Assembly (NCBI GenBank): GCA_965240325.2
Contig: OZ251236.1
Location: 1,736,001-1,800,000 of the forward strand
From: Rebecca billardiae RCC1528
Lineage: Eukaryota > Haptophyta
Length of the DNA: 64,000 nt
Reading direction: 5' to 3'
How positions within the stretch are numbered: the stretch's first letter is position 1; each line of letters opens with the position of its first letter. The notes beneath the pieces are model-generated. The model saw nothing but the letters and a program-made list of their open reading frames with translations, was not told the origin of the DNA and made no database searches. A program made the position numbers and the translations under genes. Below, piece by piece: positions 21,145 to 31,699 of this stretch.

Positions 21145-23475
21145 TCAAGCGCGCAGGGACCGATCGGCATCATCGCCATCGGCATCGGGCGGAGACCTTT
21201 CGGCGCGGCTGGGGGTTTGCACTACAGGCGAACCAGGCCCGGCGTGTGCTGCAGCCGCTGAGCAGCCAGCAAGCACACTCCTGCCGTTCTCCTCGTCATC
21301 CGAGGACGAGTCTTGCGCGTCGTCCTGCGCCGCGCCTAGCTCAGTCGGCAGCTGCGCGTCGAGCGACTGAGCGTGCGGCTCGAGCAGCGGCTTTGTGGAT
21401 GAGCGTGCCGTCCGAGCCGAGGGTGCGGGCGAGCGGCTCACCGGGTTGAGGCTCTGCAGCCGCGCGACAAAGCTCTCCCTCTTGCCGGACAGGCCGACCA
21501 CACAGCTGGGCGAGCCCTGCTCCGGGAAGGAGGTGGCCGGCCACGCTTCTGACACCGGATCATCGCCGTCGTCGGGCTCGGCCGGAGAAGGCTCGGCTGT
21601 GGACGAGCGGCAGCGCGCCGCCACGTCGCGCACCGCAGCGAGCGCGGACGCGGCGGCGCTCGGTCGGCCGGAGAAGGAGCGGGAGACCCCCCGCGCGCGC
21701 CACGATCCGTTGGAGACGGAGGGCTGGCGCGAAGGCGGGCGCTCGGTGCTGCTCCGGCGGCGGGCCATCTCCATCCAGCTCGTGCGCTGCGAGTCGGAGG
21801 GCGAGCCTCGGCTGCGAGAGCTGAGAGGCTTGGGCTCTGCCCGCCCGCCCTCGGCCCCGTCCCGGTCGGAGCCGCTGCTGCCGCCACTCGGCCGCAGCAC
21901 GCCGATGGCCGGTGGGAAGCGCATGGCAAGGTCGCGGAGCGTGCCGGAGTTGGGGCGCGAGCGGGCGGCGCCGTCCTCGCCGCTGAGGCGCCAGTCGAGG
22001 TACCTCTGCACCGCGCGCTCCACCGTGCGCGCGCGGCACAGGGCGACACCCACGCCCAGGCCTGCGAGCGCACCGCAGCCAAACAGAGGCAGCAGCGTCG
22101 CCGCGAGCAGCCGCGCCGCGCCCGGCGGCGGGTCACTGCGCGGGCAGAGCGGAGGCCCGAGGTTGGCCGCCGCGGAGCAGGTCGGGTAGAGGCAGTTGAG
22201 CGCGTCGAGGTCGTCCTGCGAGATGCACGCCGTGAGGCGCGGCCGTGCCACCGAGCGCATGATGCTGGTGCGCGCCAGCGGGGCGGCGCCGCTGCCGCCG
22301 CCAGCGGTGCCGCCGCCGCCGCCCTCCTGGACGGCCGACGTGCCCGGGCCCGCCCTGAGCACGTCGCGCAGGTCACGCGCGCACGCCAGCTTCTCGCGCG
22401 AGCCGTGCGAGGGCGCGACCAGCCTGAGCGCCGGCTCGCTCGTCGGGTGGTCGAGGCCGAGCACGTGGCCGAGCTCGTGTGCGGCCACGCTCTCAAACGG
22501 CAGGCACTGGAAGCACGGGGCCAGCACGCGCCACCCCATGGGCAGGCCGAGCAGCCCGGCGGCGCACAGCGCGATCAGCTCGACGCGGAACGTGCGCGCG
22601 ACGTGCACCGCGCGCTCGCGCCGGCCCCAGCGCTCGAAGACGCTCGCGGGCAGCTGCTCGCGCCACGCGGGCGCCTCAAAGGTGTGGCAGCACAGCAGCA
22701 GCAGCTGCCACAGCAGCCGCACGGAGCCGCCGCAGCACAGCAGCCAGGCAAACAGGCCGACGGCGAAGACGACCGCCTCGTACTTGGAGGAGCCGCCCTG
22801 CTCGCGCGGGTTGCCCCCAGTCCAGCGCGCGCAGAAGCTCATGTCCAGGTACCAGCACTCTGTCGCGTTGAAGTTGAGGTGCGCCGAGCCGATCACGAGC
22901 GACGCGACGCGCGGCGCCGAGCCGTCAGGCGCGCGCGGCAGGAACGTGGCCGCCTCGCCGACCGAGTAGTTGAGCACCTGCGTGTACGCGGCAGTGCCGT
23001 CGCTCGCGGTGCGCGCGGCCTCCTCCGCCGTCTTGGTCGCGCCGCTCGCGCCGAACGCGCCGATGAGCAGCTCCGTCGACGCGCACTGATCGTCGCCCGC
23101 GCGCGCGCACGCCGACGCGTCGTGCGTGAAGCCCACGTGCGGGTGGTTGGCCGCCCACGAGTCCATGGCGGAGCGCATCGCGGCCTCGATGAGCTCGCAG
23201 CCCGGCCGCAGGTCGGAGAAGAACGTGCCCCGCCGGTACAGCTCGGGGAACAGCGGGAGCATCGTCTCGCAGAAGGTGCGCGTGTACGCGTACGTGATGC
23301 CGCCGCCCAGCCCCTCTGCCGAGCCGACAAACGGCGGCGCCGACCACCGCCGCGCCGTGGCGAGGATGCTCTCCACGCTCGCCTCGGGCTCCTCGTCGCC
23401 ATGCGCGAGGCTGAAGCCGTGCGCGCGCACGAGTAGTGCCGCCGCGACCACGCAGCGGCAGAAGCGAGCGGCCAT
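21145..23475 (-). CDS. Matrixin-type (M10) zinc metalloprotease split by a transmembrane hairpin
   Basis: A 776-aa predicted membrane protease. An N-terminal signal peptide is likely (MAARFCRCVVAAALLVRAHG). The zinc motif HELGHVLGLDH lies at residues 333-343, followed by a Met-turn candidate (RTSIMRSVARP) and the matrixin C-terminal helix pattern DDLDALNCLYP. Residues ~130-210 match the first half of a matrixin domain (ELLIGAFG, ASLVIGSAHLNFNATECWYL). Between the two halves sit about 115 extra residues with two hydrophobic segments (~234-262 and ~299-318); a hairpin would keep both halves on one side. A third hydrophobic segment follows the catalytic domain (ATLLPLFGCGALAGLGVGVA). The last ~250 residues are Ser/Arg/Pro-rich and probably cytosolic. 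No cysteine-switch propeptide was seen. The protease call is strong; the topology is inferred. Confidence 0.85.
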   Translation of the reverse strand: MAARFCRCVVAAALLVRAHGFSLAHGDEEPEASVESILATARRWSAPPFVGSAEGLGGGITYAYTRTFCETMLPLFPELYRRGTFFSDLRPGCELIEAAMRSAMDSWAANHPHVGFTHDASACARAGDDQCASTELLIGAFGASGATKTAEEAARTASDGTAAYTQVLNYSVGEAATFLPRAPDGSAPRVASLVIGSAHLNFNATECWYLDMSFCARWTGGNPREQGGSSKYEAVVFAVGLFAWLLCCGGSVRLLWQLLLLCCHTFEAPAWREQLPASVFERWGRRERAVHVARTFRVELIALCAAGLLGLPMGWRVLAPCFQCLPFESVAAHELGHVLGLDHPTSEPALRLVAPSHGSREKLACARDLRDVLRAGPGTSAVQEGGGGGTAGGGSGAAPLARTSIMRSVARPRLTACISQDDLDALNCLYPTCSAAANLGPPLCPRSDPPPGAARLLAATLLPLFGCGALAGLGVGVALCRARTVERAVQRYLDWRLSGEDGAARSRPNSGTLRDLAMRFPPAIGVLRPSGGSSGSDRDGAEGGRAEPKPLSSRSRGSPSDSQRTSWMEMARRRSSTERPPSRQPSVSNGSWRARGVSRSFSGRPSAAASALAAVRDVAARCRSSTAEPSPAEPDDGDDPVSEAWPATSFPEQGSPSCVVGLSGKRESFVARLQSLNPVSRSPAPSARTARSSTKPLLEPHAQSLDAQLPTELGAAQDDAQDSSSDDEENGRSVLAGCSAAAAHAGPGSPVVQTPSRAERSPPDADGDDADRSLRA

Positions 23476-23637
23476 CGTGCATTCACGCCCAGCCAGCCGC
23501 GAATATTAATTAATGGTCGGACTACGAATGAAATGCAATAAGATGAGTCGTCATGCAAGACCACTACTATATCGTCAATAATCAAATTTGTGCCAGGACG
23601 CTCGTGCTGCCGCTCATCGAATTACGCGCGCAGCTCA

Positions 23638-25158
23638 TCACGCGGCGGGCGTCTGCTCTGTCTTCTCGACGGCCCACGCCTTGCAGTCGGCCTTGTGCGC
23701 TTTCCACAGCTCCTTCTGGCACGCGGCGGTGCAGAAGCGCGCGACCGCACAGCCCGTGCACGTCTTGAGCTTGCGCCGCCGCCCGCACGCGAGGCACACG
23801 ACGCTCGCGACCTCGCGGTCCCGGATCCAGCCCTTCAGCTCCGCCCGCGCGGTCTGCGCCAACCTGTCGTCATCCCGCTGCTGCGCGACGCACGCGAGCA
23901 GCTTGGTGCCGCGCAGCTTGTCCGCTGGCAGGTGCGCGGAGCCGGTGAGCAGCGCGCTGCCGAGCTGATGCTGGCACTGCGGGTCGCCCTCAGCCGCGCC
24001 CGCCGCGAGCAGCGCCCACAGCCCCTCGGGGACGTTCTCGCCGCTGCCCTCCAGCGTGCGTTGAAGCCCCACGCACGCCGCCGCCGCGCGCGTGTGGCCC
24101 GCTGCCGCCGCGCGCGCGAGCAGGCCCACCGCCGCGCTGCTGTTTGCGCCCCTGTCCGCGCCGCTGTCCGCGCCCAGCTGCTGGAGCAGCGTCATTGCGT
24201 ACATGAACATGCCGCTCGGCTCGCCCTGCTCGGCGGCGGCGCGGAAGGCGCGGACGGCGGAGGGGCGGTCCGCGGGCAGGTCGTCGGCGCCGCGAGCGAG
24301 CAGCTCGCCCAGCTCCGCCTGCGCGAGGCCCAGCCCCTGCGCCGCCGCCTTCTGCAGCCACGCCTTCGCCTGCGGCGCGTGTGCGGGCCCGCCCTCTCCG
24401 CGCGCCAGCATGCGCCCGAGGTTGTACTGCGCGTCCGCGATCCCGGCCTGCGCGGCCTTGAGGAAGTAGCGCCGGGCCTGCTCCTCGTCCTTGCCCGTGC
24501 CCTCGCCCGAGCGCAGGGCGTTCCCGAGGTTGTACGCCGCCTCGGCGTCGCCCAGCGCGGCGCCTCTGCGCAGCAGCGCGACGGCCGCGGCCGGGTCCTG
24601 CCGCACGCCCTCGCCCGCCTTGGCGGCGGAGGAGGCCAGGAGTCCGGACGCCAAGGCGGCCGGGTCCTGCCGCACGCCCTCGCCCGCCTGCAGCCGCAGG
24701 GCGTAGTTGTTCAGCGCGAGCACCTGGTCCTGCTCCGCGGCCTTGCGCAGCCACGCGGCGCTCTGGGCGGGATCGTCCGCCAGCGTGAGCGACATGTTGT
24801 ACTGCGCATCCGGATGGCCGTGCTCGGCAGCGCGCGCCGTCCAGCGCCGCGCCTCGGATGGATCGGCCCGGACGCCCACGCCGCGCGCGTACGCGTCGGC
24901 GACGCAGAGCTCGGCGTCGACGTGGCCCTGGCGCGCCGCCTTGAGGTACCACTTGAAGCCGTCTTCCTTGTCGATCGGCGCGCCCAGGCCGTGCGTGCGC
25001 GCGTGACCCAGCCGGAACTGGTGCGTCGCGTCGCCGCGCCTCGCGGCCCCGACGTCGCACATGTCTGTGCCCTCGTTGGACTCGGTCACGAGGCGCAGGG
25101 CGTGGAGCGGGCGCATGGCGTCGATGGGCTCGTCGTAGACGATCGGCGGGTCTGCCAT
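23638..25158 (-). CDS. Sel1-like repeat protein with C-terminal MYND zinc finger
   Basis: A 506-aa protein, ATG at 25158. Most of it is tandem Sel1-like repeats, about 36 residues each, seen as recurring A..G...AQYNLG..L..G.G...D...A..W..KAA motifs such as ADAQYNLGRMLARGEGG. The C-terminus (455-494) is a MYND zinc finger with the order CLAC...CTGC...CTAAC...HKADC. Sel1 repeats form alpha-solenoid scaffolds and MYND fingers bind proline-rich peptides, so an adaptor role is likely; the partner is unknown. A 34-bp sequence is duplicated at 69-bp spacing within the gene (24587-24689), giving a repeated AGEGVRQDPAA. The start is 147 bp from the divergent DJ-1 gene. No signal peptide or membrane segment. 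Confidence 0.9.
   Translation of the reverse strand: MADPPIVYDEPIDAMRPLHALRLVTESNEGTDMCDVGAARRGDATHQFRLGHARTHGLGAPIDKEDGFKWYLKAARQGHVDAELCVADAYARGVGVRADPSEARRWTARAAEHGHPDAQYNMSLTLADDPAQSAAWLRKAAEQDQVLALNNYALRLQAGEGVRQDPAALASGLLASSAAKAGEGVRQDPAAAVALLRRGAALGDAEAAYNLGNALRSGEGTGKDEEQARRYFLKAAQAGIADAQYNLGRMLARGEGGPAHAPQAKAWLQKAAAQGLGLAQAELGELLARGADDLPADRPSAVRAFRAAAEQGEPSGMFMYAMTLLQQLGADSGADRGANSSAAVGLLARAAAAGHTRAAAACVGLQRTLEGSGENVPEGLWALLAAGAAEGDPQCQHQLGSALLTGSAHLPADKLRGTKLLACVAQQRDDDRLAQTARAELKGWIRDREVASVVCLACGRRRKLKTCTGCAVARFCTAACQKELWKAHKADCKAWAVEKTEQTPAA
24587..24689. repeat. In-frame 69-bp tandem duplication inside the Sel1 gene
   Basis: A 34-bp sequence starting GCGGCCGGGTCCTGCCGCAC occurs at 24587 and again at 24656. 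The 35 bp between the copies begins and ends with an inverted TTGGCG/CGCCAA pair. The spacing of 69 bp is 23 codons, so the frame is kept. Confidence 0.8.
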
Positions 25159-25305
25159 GGCCGGCTCGAGCTCTCGGGCGCTCGTCCCAGACTCTTCGGG
25201 AGCGATGTGGGCTTTGAGGGAGGTCTTCGCGTCCCCGCCGATGCCGCCGTTCGTCAGTCCGGCCGCCGCGGTGGCGCGGACGCGCGGTGCCGGAGAGTCC
25301 TGCTC
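25159..25305. promoter_or_regulatory. Probable bidirectional promoter (Sel1-MYND / DJ-1)
   Basis: Only 147 bp separates the two start codons, which point away from each other. Both promoters and 5' UTRs must fit here or overlap the genes. No TATA element is evident. Confidence 0.5.
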
Positions 25306-26065
25306 ATGGCCTGTGCCGTGCTCGCGCTCGCGACCGCGTCCGCTGTTCGCTTCGGCGCCCCGCCCTCGCTCGGATTCGCGTCGGCTTCCCGCTGCGCCGC
25401 CACCATGTCGGACAAGAAGCAGGTGCTCGTCCCCATCGCCGCGGGCTCAGAGGAGATCGAGGCCGTCTGCATCATCGACACTCTCGTGCGCGCGGGCGCG
25501 CAGGTGACGGTTGCGAGCGTGATGGACTCGCTCGAGGTCACGTGCAGCCGCGGCGTGAAGATCACCGCGGACATGCCGATCGCCGAGGCGGCGGGGAAGC
25601 AGTACGACGCGATCGTCGTGCCGGGCGGCATGCCCGGCGCGGAGCACCTCGCCAACTCCGCGCCGCTCACCGAGCTGCTCAAGGCGCAGGCGACGGGCGG
25701 CAAGCTCACCGCCGCCATCTGCGCCGCGCCCGTGGTCGTGCTGGCGAAGCACGGCCTCCTCGACGGGAAGAAGGCGACCGCGCACCCGGCCTTCTCCGAC
25801 AAACTCCCCGACCAGGGCCCCGTGCCCACGCGTGTCGTGGTGCGCGCCGCGCCGACCCCGGCCAGCCCGCGTGCGCGCGCGGTCACCTCACGCTGCGCGC
25901 GCTCTGCGCCCGCCCGGCGCGCGGCGGGCGCAGGTGGACGGGAACGTGGTGACGAGCCGTGGACCGGGCACCGCGCTCGAGTTTGCCCTCAAGCTCACCG
26001 AGATCCTGTACGGCGAGGAGAAGGCCGCGGCCGTGGCCGGGCCGATGCTGGTGGCGGGCGCCTGA
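25306..26065 (+). CDS. DJ-1/PARK7-like protein (PfpI family)
   Basis: Two exons, 25306-25839 and 25934-26065, with a 94-bp GT-AG intron, give 221 aa. The splice restores the family's C-terminal block (PTRVVVDGNVVTSRGPGTAL). The nucleophile-elbow cysteine is residue 139 in AAICAAPVVV and the conserved acidic residue lies in GSEEIEA, so the reactive-cysteine pocket is intact. DJ-1 proteins act in oxidative-stress defence and have been assigned glyoxalase and deglycase activities. The ~34 residues before MSDKKQVLVP are hydrophobic at first (MACAVLALATASAVRFG) with an ASA-V-R-F stretch, which resembles a signal plus plastid transit peptide of secondary-plastid algae; mitochondrial targeting is an alternative. 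The internal Met at MSDKK could give a cytosolic form. Confidence 0.93.
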
Positions 26066-28369
26066 GTGGGCGCCGCGCGGGCCGAGAGTCGTGACGCACG
26101 GACTACGAGTACGGTATACTGGTAGTATGCCGCGTACGTTCAACTGTAGCTAGCTAGCTACGTACATATATATATATATATATATGACCGCGTTCCGCGG
26201 TCCTTCCGTAGAACCAACGTAGTTAGGGGCCCGCGGTGCAACCTTCGTCGGCTGCTGTCGATCAGTCTGACTGACATGGCGGGCCGAGGACTGTCGCCGC
26301 GGGCCGCGCGGCGGGAAGCGCGGCCGCCGGGGCGGCGCGCGCGCGCAGGGCGAGAGGCGCCGCGCGGCGCGGGCTGCGGCGCGTGCGGGCGTGCGGGCGC
26401 ACCTGCTTCGGAGGTGCTCGCGCTGCGCCGCATGCGCTCGACGACGGGCCGCTGGTCGCTCAGCCGGCGCGCCTCGTGCCGGCAGAGCGAGAGCGCGGGC
26501 GCCGCCGACCGTGCCAGCAGTGCCTGCTGGCCGAGTGGCGCGCTCCGCCCTGCACCGCGGGCGGAGTGGAACGAGGCCGGAGCGGCGCGTCGCGCCTGCC
26601 GCCGCGCGTGCGCGCCTGCTCCACCGCGCCGCGCCGTGCTCGCCCGCCGCCTCCTCGTCCGCCACGTCGGCCTCGAAGCCACGGCGGCGGCCAGCCCGTG
26701 GCACGGCAGGCCGTGACAATCGGCAGCCCGTGGCCGTGCGTGCTCGCCGAGTTGCTGCTGCTGCACCTCCGGCGCGGTCGACGACCGAGTTGAGGAGGAG
26801 CTCGCGCTCGGCGTCGAGGAGCGACGGCTCGCGAGCTCGAGCTCGCCCGTTCAGCCGCGCGCTAGCTCCGGGCGCATCCGGCTCATCTCCGCTGCGGCGT
26901 GCCGTCGCGGCGCGCTCCCGTCCTCATTCCAATCAAGCGACGAGCTCGCGTAGTGCTCCGGACTCGGCTCGCCCTTGCGCGCTCCTCCTCGCGCGACGAA
27001 CGCGCCCTCGGGTAGGTTGTTGGGCGCGCGCCGACTCGGCGTGACTCGGCCACGCGGCCCGGCAAGACGACAGACAGACCGGTGGGCGCGCTCGATGAGA
27101 GCGGAGCGCGAGGGCCGGGCGAGTGACGGAGTAGACGCGGGGCCTGCGAGGCGACAGGCGCGCTCGGGGAGAGCAGAGTGCGAGGGCGAGAGGCAGCGGC
27201 CGGCCGGCCCCCGCCACCACCTCGCGCACCGCGGCCGAGTACTGCGGCGGCACGCGCACGCACGGTCCCCGCGGTCCCGGAGTCAATCAAGCACTCACTC
27301 CACGCGTCGCGCGGCTCGCGCCGGCGCGTACCGGCGCGAGTCGTGAGACGGAGTAGACGCGGGGCCTGCGAGGTGACAGGCGCGCTCGGGGAGAGCAGAG
27401 TGCGAGGGCGAGAGGCAGCGGCCGGCCGGCCCCCGCCACCACCGCGCGCACCGCGGCGTCACTGCGGCGGCACGCGCACGCACGCAGCCGCAGGTCCCCG
27501 GTCCGACGGTCAAGCACTCCACGCGTCGCGGCAGGCCCCGCGTCTCACTCCGTCTCACGACTCCGCGCCGGTACCCCGGTACGCGCCGGCCCGAGCATTT
27601 CGTCTGCGTGCTGTATACGGAGTGATCATGTTTTGTCTGCAGTGCGCCCTCTCGGTCTAGTGGCTTCCGCGGGAACCATGTCCATTTACGACCATGCACG
27701 TTCAACCGTATCGTCGGAAGATTGAACGGGAACCCCCGTGGTAGAATACCCTGCTACTGTAGGACCCCCGTGCACATGCACTTTTAAAAAACACGTCCGG
27801 CCCTGGGTCCGGTTGGTCTCGCCCTCTCGGGCTGGCGACCAAGTTTTGTTCCGCCGTATGAATGGCGGGCTATTTACAACAAATCGCAGCTAGATATTCG
27901 TTCACTACCCAGATATACTGACAAAGGCGCGCCCAGGCTCACGTCTGACGTCCATCGACACTTATGCGGAATGGCGCGGGCGCGCTTATTTCGTCAATCG
28001 CGTAGTTGCTAATGCAGAGCAATGGGCGCCAACGTACCCCTCGAAAAAGCGAAAACTCACCCTCCAACACCCCTCAAAATCGTCCCCCGTCCCCTTTTCT
28101 TTGATCAAAAGATCTTTTTGACAACGTAGTGAGGGCCCCCGGCGGGGCTCCACGCCTACGCGCTCCGCCCTTCACCGCGGGCCATTATATCGATCTGATG
28201 ACGATGCGGACGAGTGCCACTGCCGCCCGCGGGAGTGCGGGCTGCGGCGCTGCGGCACTAACTTACTGATGCTGACGAAGCGGGCTGGAGCCTGGTCTGC
28301 GGCGGGTCATCCGAAACTAGCAGCATACGCTGCGCTACGCTAGTTATCGCAGTAGCTCGTCACGACGTA
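26066..28369. other. Long gene-poor intergenic region
   Basis: 2.3 kb after DJ-1 and downstream of the large glycosyltransferase-like gene. It has a TA run at 26163-26185, GC-rich DNA to about 27100, a ~200-bp direct repeat (27123-27527), then DNA of ordinary GC (27590-28140). Between 26270 and 26900 the minus strand has short protein-like pieces (SLLDAERELLLNSVVDRAG; LCRHEARRLSDQRPVVERMR). These could be exons of an unrecognised small gene, but I could not join them convincingly. Nothing else is supported. Confidence 0.4.
27123..27527 (+). repeat. Two ~180-195-bp direct repeats
   Basis: Copy 1 is about 27123-27317 and copy 2 about 27348-27527. Both run from GACGGAGTAGACGCGGGGCC, through a GGCAGCGGCCGGCCGGCCCC block, to AAGCACTC..CCACGCGTCGCG. 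They differ by small indels and substitutions, so this is an older tandem duplication. No coding function is seen. Confidence 0.8.
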
Positions 28370-31300
28370 CTAGCTCGGCCTCGGCAGCCGCAGCAGCTGC
28401 GCGTGCGCGGAGACGATGGCGTCCCACGAGAGCCGCGCGCGCGCGCGCTCGCGCGCGCACTCGGCGAGCGCGCGCCGCCGCTCTGCCGCGCCCGAGCCGG
28501 GCGGCGCGAGCAGCGGCGCGAGCTGCTCGGCGGGCGAGGGCATCGCGCCCGCGGCCGCGCGCGCCTCCGCCTCTGCCAGTGGCGCGTCGAGCAGCGCGCC
28601 GCAGCCGCCTCCGAGCAACTCGGCCGTGTGCGGGTCTGGCGTGGCGGCGACGGTCAGCCCTGCCGCCATCGCGCCGCCGACCGCCGCGGCCACGTCCGCG
28701 AGCGGCGCGTCCGCGTCCGCGCCGTCCGCCTCGTCGGCGTCGCCCTCGTCTGCGGCGCGCTCGAGCTCGGCGCCGCTGCGCGTGGGGTGCACCGCCGCGT
28801 GCCCATAGCCCGCGTCGACGCGGAGCGCGGAGGGAGCGGGCGCGCGGCCGCTGCCGTGGTGCGCCCAGTCGTGCGTGTGCGCGGCCTCGAGCACGGAGGG
28901 CGCGCTGGGCGCGGCGCCGGCCTGCACGAGCAGCGCGCGCGCCGAGAGTGCGCCCAGCGGCGCGACGAGGAGGTCCGCCGCTCGGAGCAGCGCGCCAAGC
29001 GACGCGGCGCCGCCGCCGCCCGCGCCCTCCTCCTCCTCCGCCGCCTCCGCCTCCGCGTCCGCGTCCGCCTCCTCCGCCCACGCGCCTCCGGCCGTGGCGG
29101 CGGGCAGCGCGACGAGCCGCAGCGCCGCGCCGGCCGCCGCGGCCGCGCCGAGCGCGCCCGCGAGCGCCGCGCCGCGCTCGCCCCCGCCGAGCGCGGGCGC
29201 GGCGCAGCGCAGCCACGCCGCGACCGTCGGCGCGGCCGCGGCGCGCGCCGCGCCGCCGCCGCCCGGCGCGGGCGGCGCGCACACGCGCGCGCGCCCGTCC
29301 GCGCCGCCGCCGACCGCCGCGCCGCCGACCGCCGCGATGACCAGGGCGGCGCGCGGCGCGAGCGGCGGCGCGGCGTGCGCGCGCGCGAGCGCCGCGAGCT
29401 GCGCGGGCGGCGCGGCGCGCGTGTCCGCGAGCAGCACGCACGGGCGCACGCCGCCGAGGCCGAGCGCGCGCAGCGTGCGCGCGCGCTCGGCGGGCGCGGC
29501 GCCGAGCGCGCCGGCGCAGCCGTCCGTCTCCGCGCCCGCGCCCGCGGCGGCGGCGCGCGCGCTCTGCTTCGGCCCTGGCGGCGCAGCTGGCGCGCGCTGC
29601 TGCGGCGCCGCGTACGGCACGGTCAGCACCGGCGGCAGCGGCGCCGAGCCGGCGGGCGCGGGCGCGTCCAGTCCGAGCGCCGCGCGCAGACTTGCGGCCG
29701 CGGCAGCGGAGGGCGCGACGTGCGCGTAGCACAGCCGGCCGAGCTGGCGCTCCGCCGCGCGCTCGGCGGCGGCGGCGGCGCGCGCGCGCGCGGGCGGCGC
29801 CGGGTGCCACACGCACAGCGCGGGCACGCGCAGCCGGCGCAGAAGGCACGCGGCCAGCGCGCCGCCGCCGCCGCCGTACGCGCCGCGCACGACGTGCAGC
29901 ACGACCGCGCCCGCGGTGCGCGAGGCGTAGTCAGCGAGCGCGTTGTAGTCGCCCGCGGAGCCGCGGCGCAGCGTGCGCACGCGCGGCGCGGGCGCGGCGG
30001 CGGGCGTCGCGGCGGCTTGCTTGCGCCCGCCGCGCCCGTCCGCGTCGGCGGCGCCCTCCACCGTGTCCGCCTCGCCCTGCAGCGACAGCGCCACCTCCAC
30101 GCGCACCGCGCCCGCAGAGCCGGCCGCGCCCGCCGCGCCGAGCGCGGCGCCCATGCGGTCGGCGAGCGCGAGCGCGTACGAGGCCGCGGCGCGCACGGCC
30201 GCGGAGCCGCCGCTCACGCGCGTGGCGGTGGGCGTGATCACGAGCACCGCCCGCGCACCGCCGTGCGCGGGCGGCTGCGCGCTCGGCGGCTGCGCGGGGC
30301 AGCGCTCCCCGTGCGCGAGCGCGTAGCACGCGCGCAGCACGCCGCTGCCCGGCACGCGCGCCAGCCCTGCGCAAGGCGCGGTGGGGGGCGGGGCGGGGCG
30401 GCGGCGGCGGCGGCGGCGGCACAGCAGCGCAGCGGCACGGCAGCAGCGGCAGCGGCGGTGGGTGCGGTGGGTGCGGCGCAGCGTTGGCGGTGGGTGCGGC
30501 GGCGCGCGCGCGGCGCGCGGCGCGGCGCGGCGCGGCGCGGCGCGGCGCGGCGCGGCGCGGCGCGGCGCGGCGCGGTGCGGCGCGGCGCGGCGCGGCGCGG
30601 CGCGGCGCGGCGCGGTGCGGTGCGCACCGAGCCAGTCGTCACGCACGCCCACGCCGCGCGGTGGCCGCCAGCGCGAGGTGTTGGCCGCGGAGGCGGCGGC
30701 GCGGCCGAGCGCGGCGGCGAGCGCGCGCGACGCCGTGTCGGGCGCCGCGGCCGCATCGGCCGCGCGGCGCGCGCGCGCGGCCGAGCCGTGCACCGCATAC
30801 CAGCACGCGCGCGCGCCCTCGTCCGCTGCGGCCGGCCCGAGGGCGCGCGCCTCCGCCGCACCCTCCGCCGCCGTTGCCGCCGGCGCCGGCGCCGGCTCCG
30901 CCGGTGCGGGCTGCGCGCCGAGCAGCGCGAGCAGCGCGGCGCCGAGCGCGGTGGCGTTGAGCACCTTGCGCGCGCCGTCCGCCGCGCTGTTCGCCAGCGC
31001 GCCGCCCGCGCGCTCGCGCGCCGCCGCCGCCGCCGCCCTGAAGGCGAGTGGGAGCGCCACGTCTGCCGCGCGGCCCGCCAGCTGGGCGAGGGCGGAGCAG
31101 TTGGGGCCGAGCAGCGCGACGCCCGCGCCCGCGGCCAGCGCCACGCCGTCCGCCTCCGCGGCGCTGAGCGCGCGCGTGTCGCAGTGCGGCAGCACGTGCG
31201 CGTGCGCGCCCACCGCCGCGCCCTCCGCGCCGCCCGCCACCGCCGAGTCCACCACACGCAGCCACGCGGGCGGCGCGGCGCGCGCGCACCCGCCGCCGCA

Positions 31301-31664
31301 CCCGCCGCCGCCGCCGCGCGCGAGCAGCGCGGCCGCCATCGCGCGCACCAGCTCCGCGTCCGCGCCCGGTGGCGCGATGAGCGCGAGCGAGGCGGTGCGG
31401 TGCGGCGCGGGCGCGGCGCCGCCGGCCGCGCGCCGCCGCCTGCGCGCCGTGTCGGCCGCCCCCGCCGCCGCGTTTGCATGCTCCACCGCGCGCAGCAGCA
31501 CTCGCAGCGCGCGCGCGTTGGCTGCGGGCAGCACTGCGCTCAGTATGAGGGGGGGCGGCGCGGCGCGCTCGGCGGCGGGCTCGGCGTCGGCGCCGCTGGC
31601 GTCGGCGTCGGCGCCGCCGTCCTGCTCGCCCGCCGCCGCGCCCGCCGCGTCGGCGCCCCCCTCC

Positions 31665-31699
<35 letters not shown>

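Noticed and set aside
23590-25305. Plus-strand frame upstream of and in frame with DJ-1
   Set aside because: Antisense to the Sel1-MYND gene; DJ-1 similarity starts only after the ATG at 25306.
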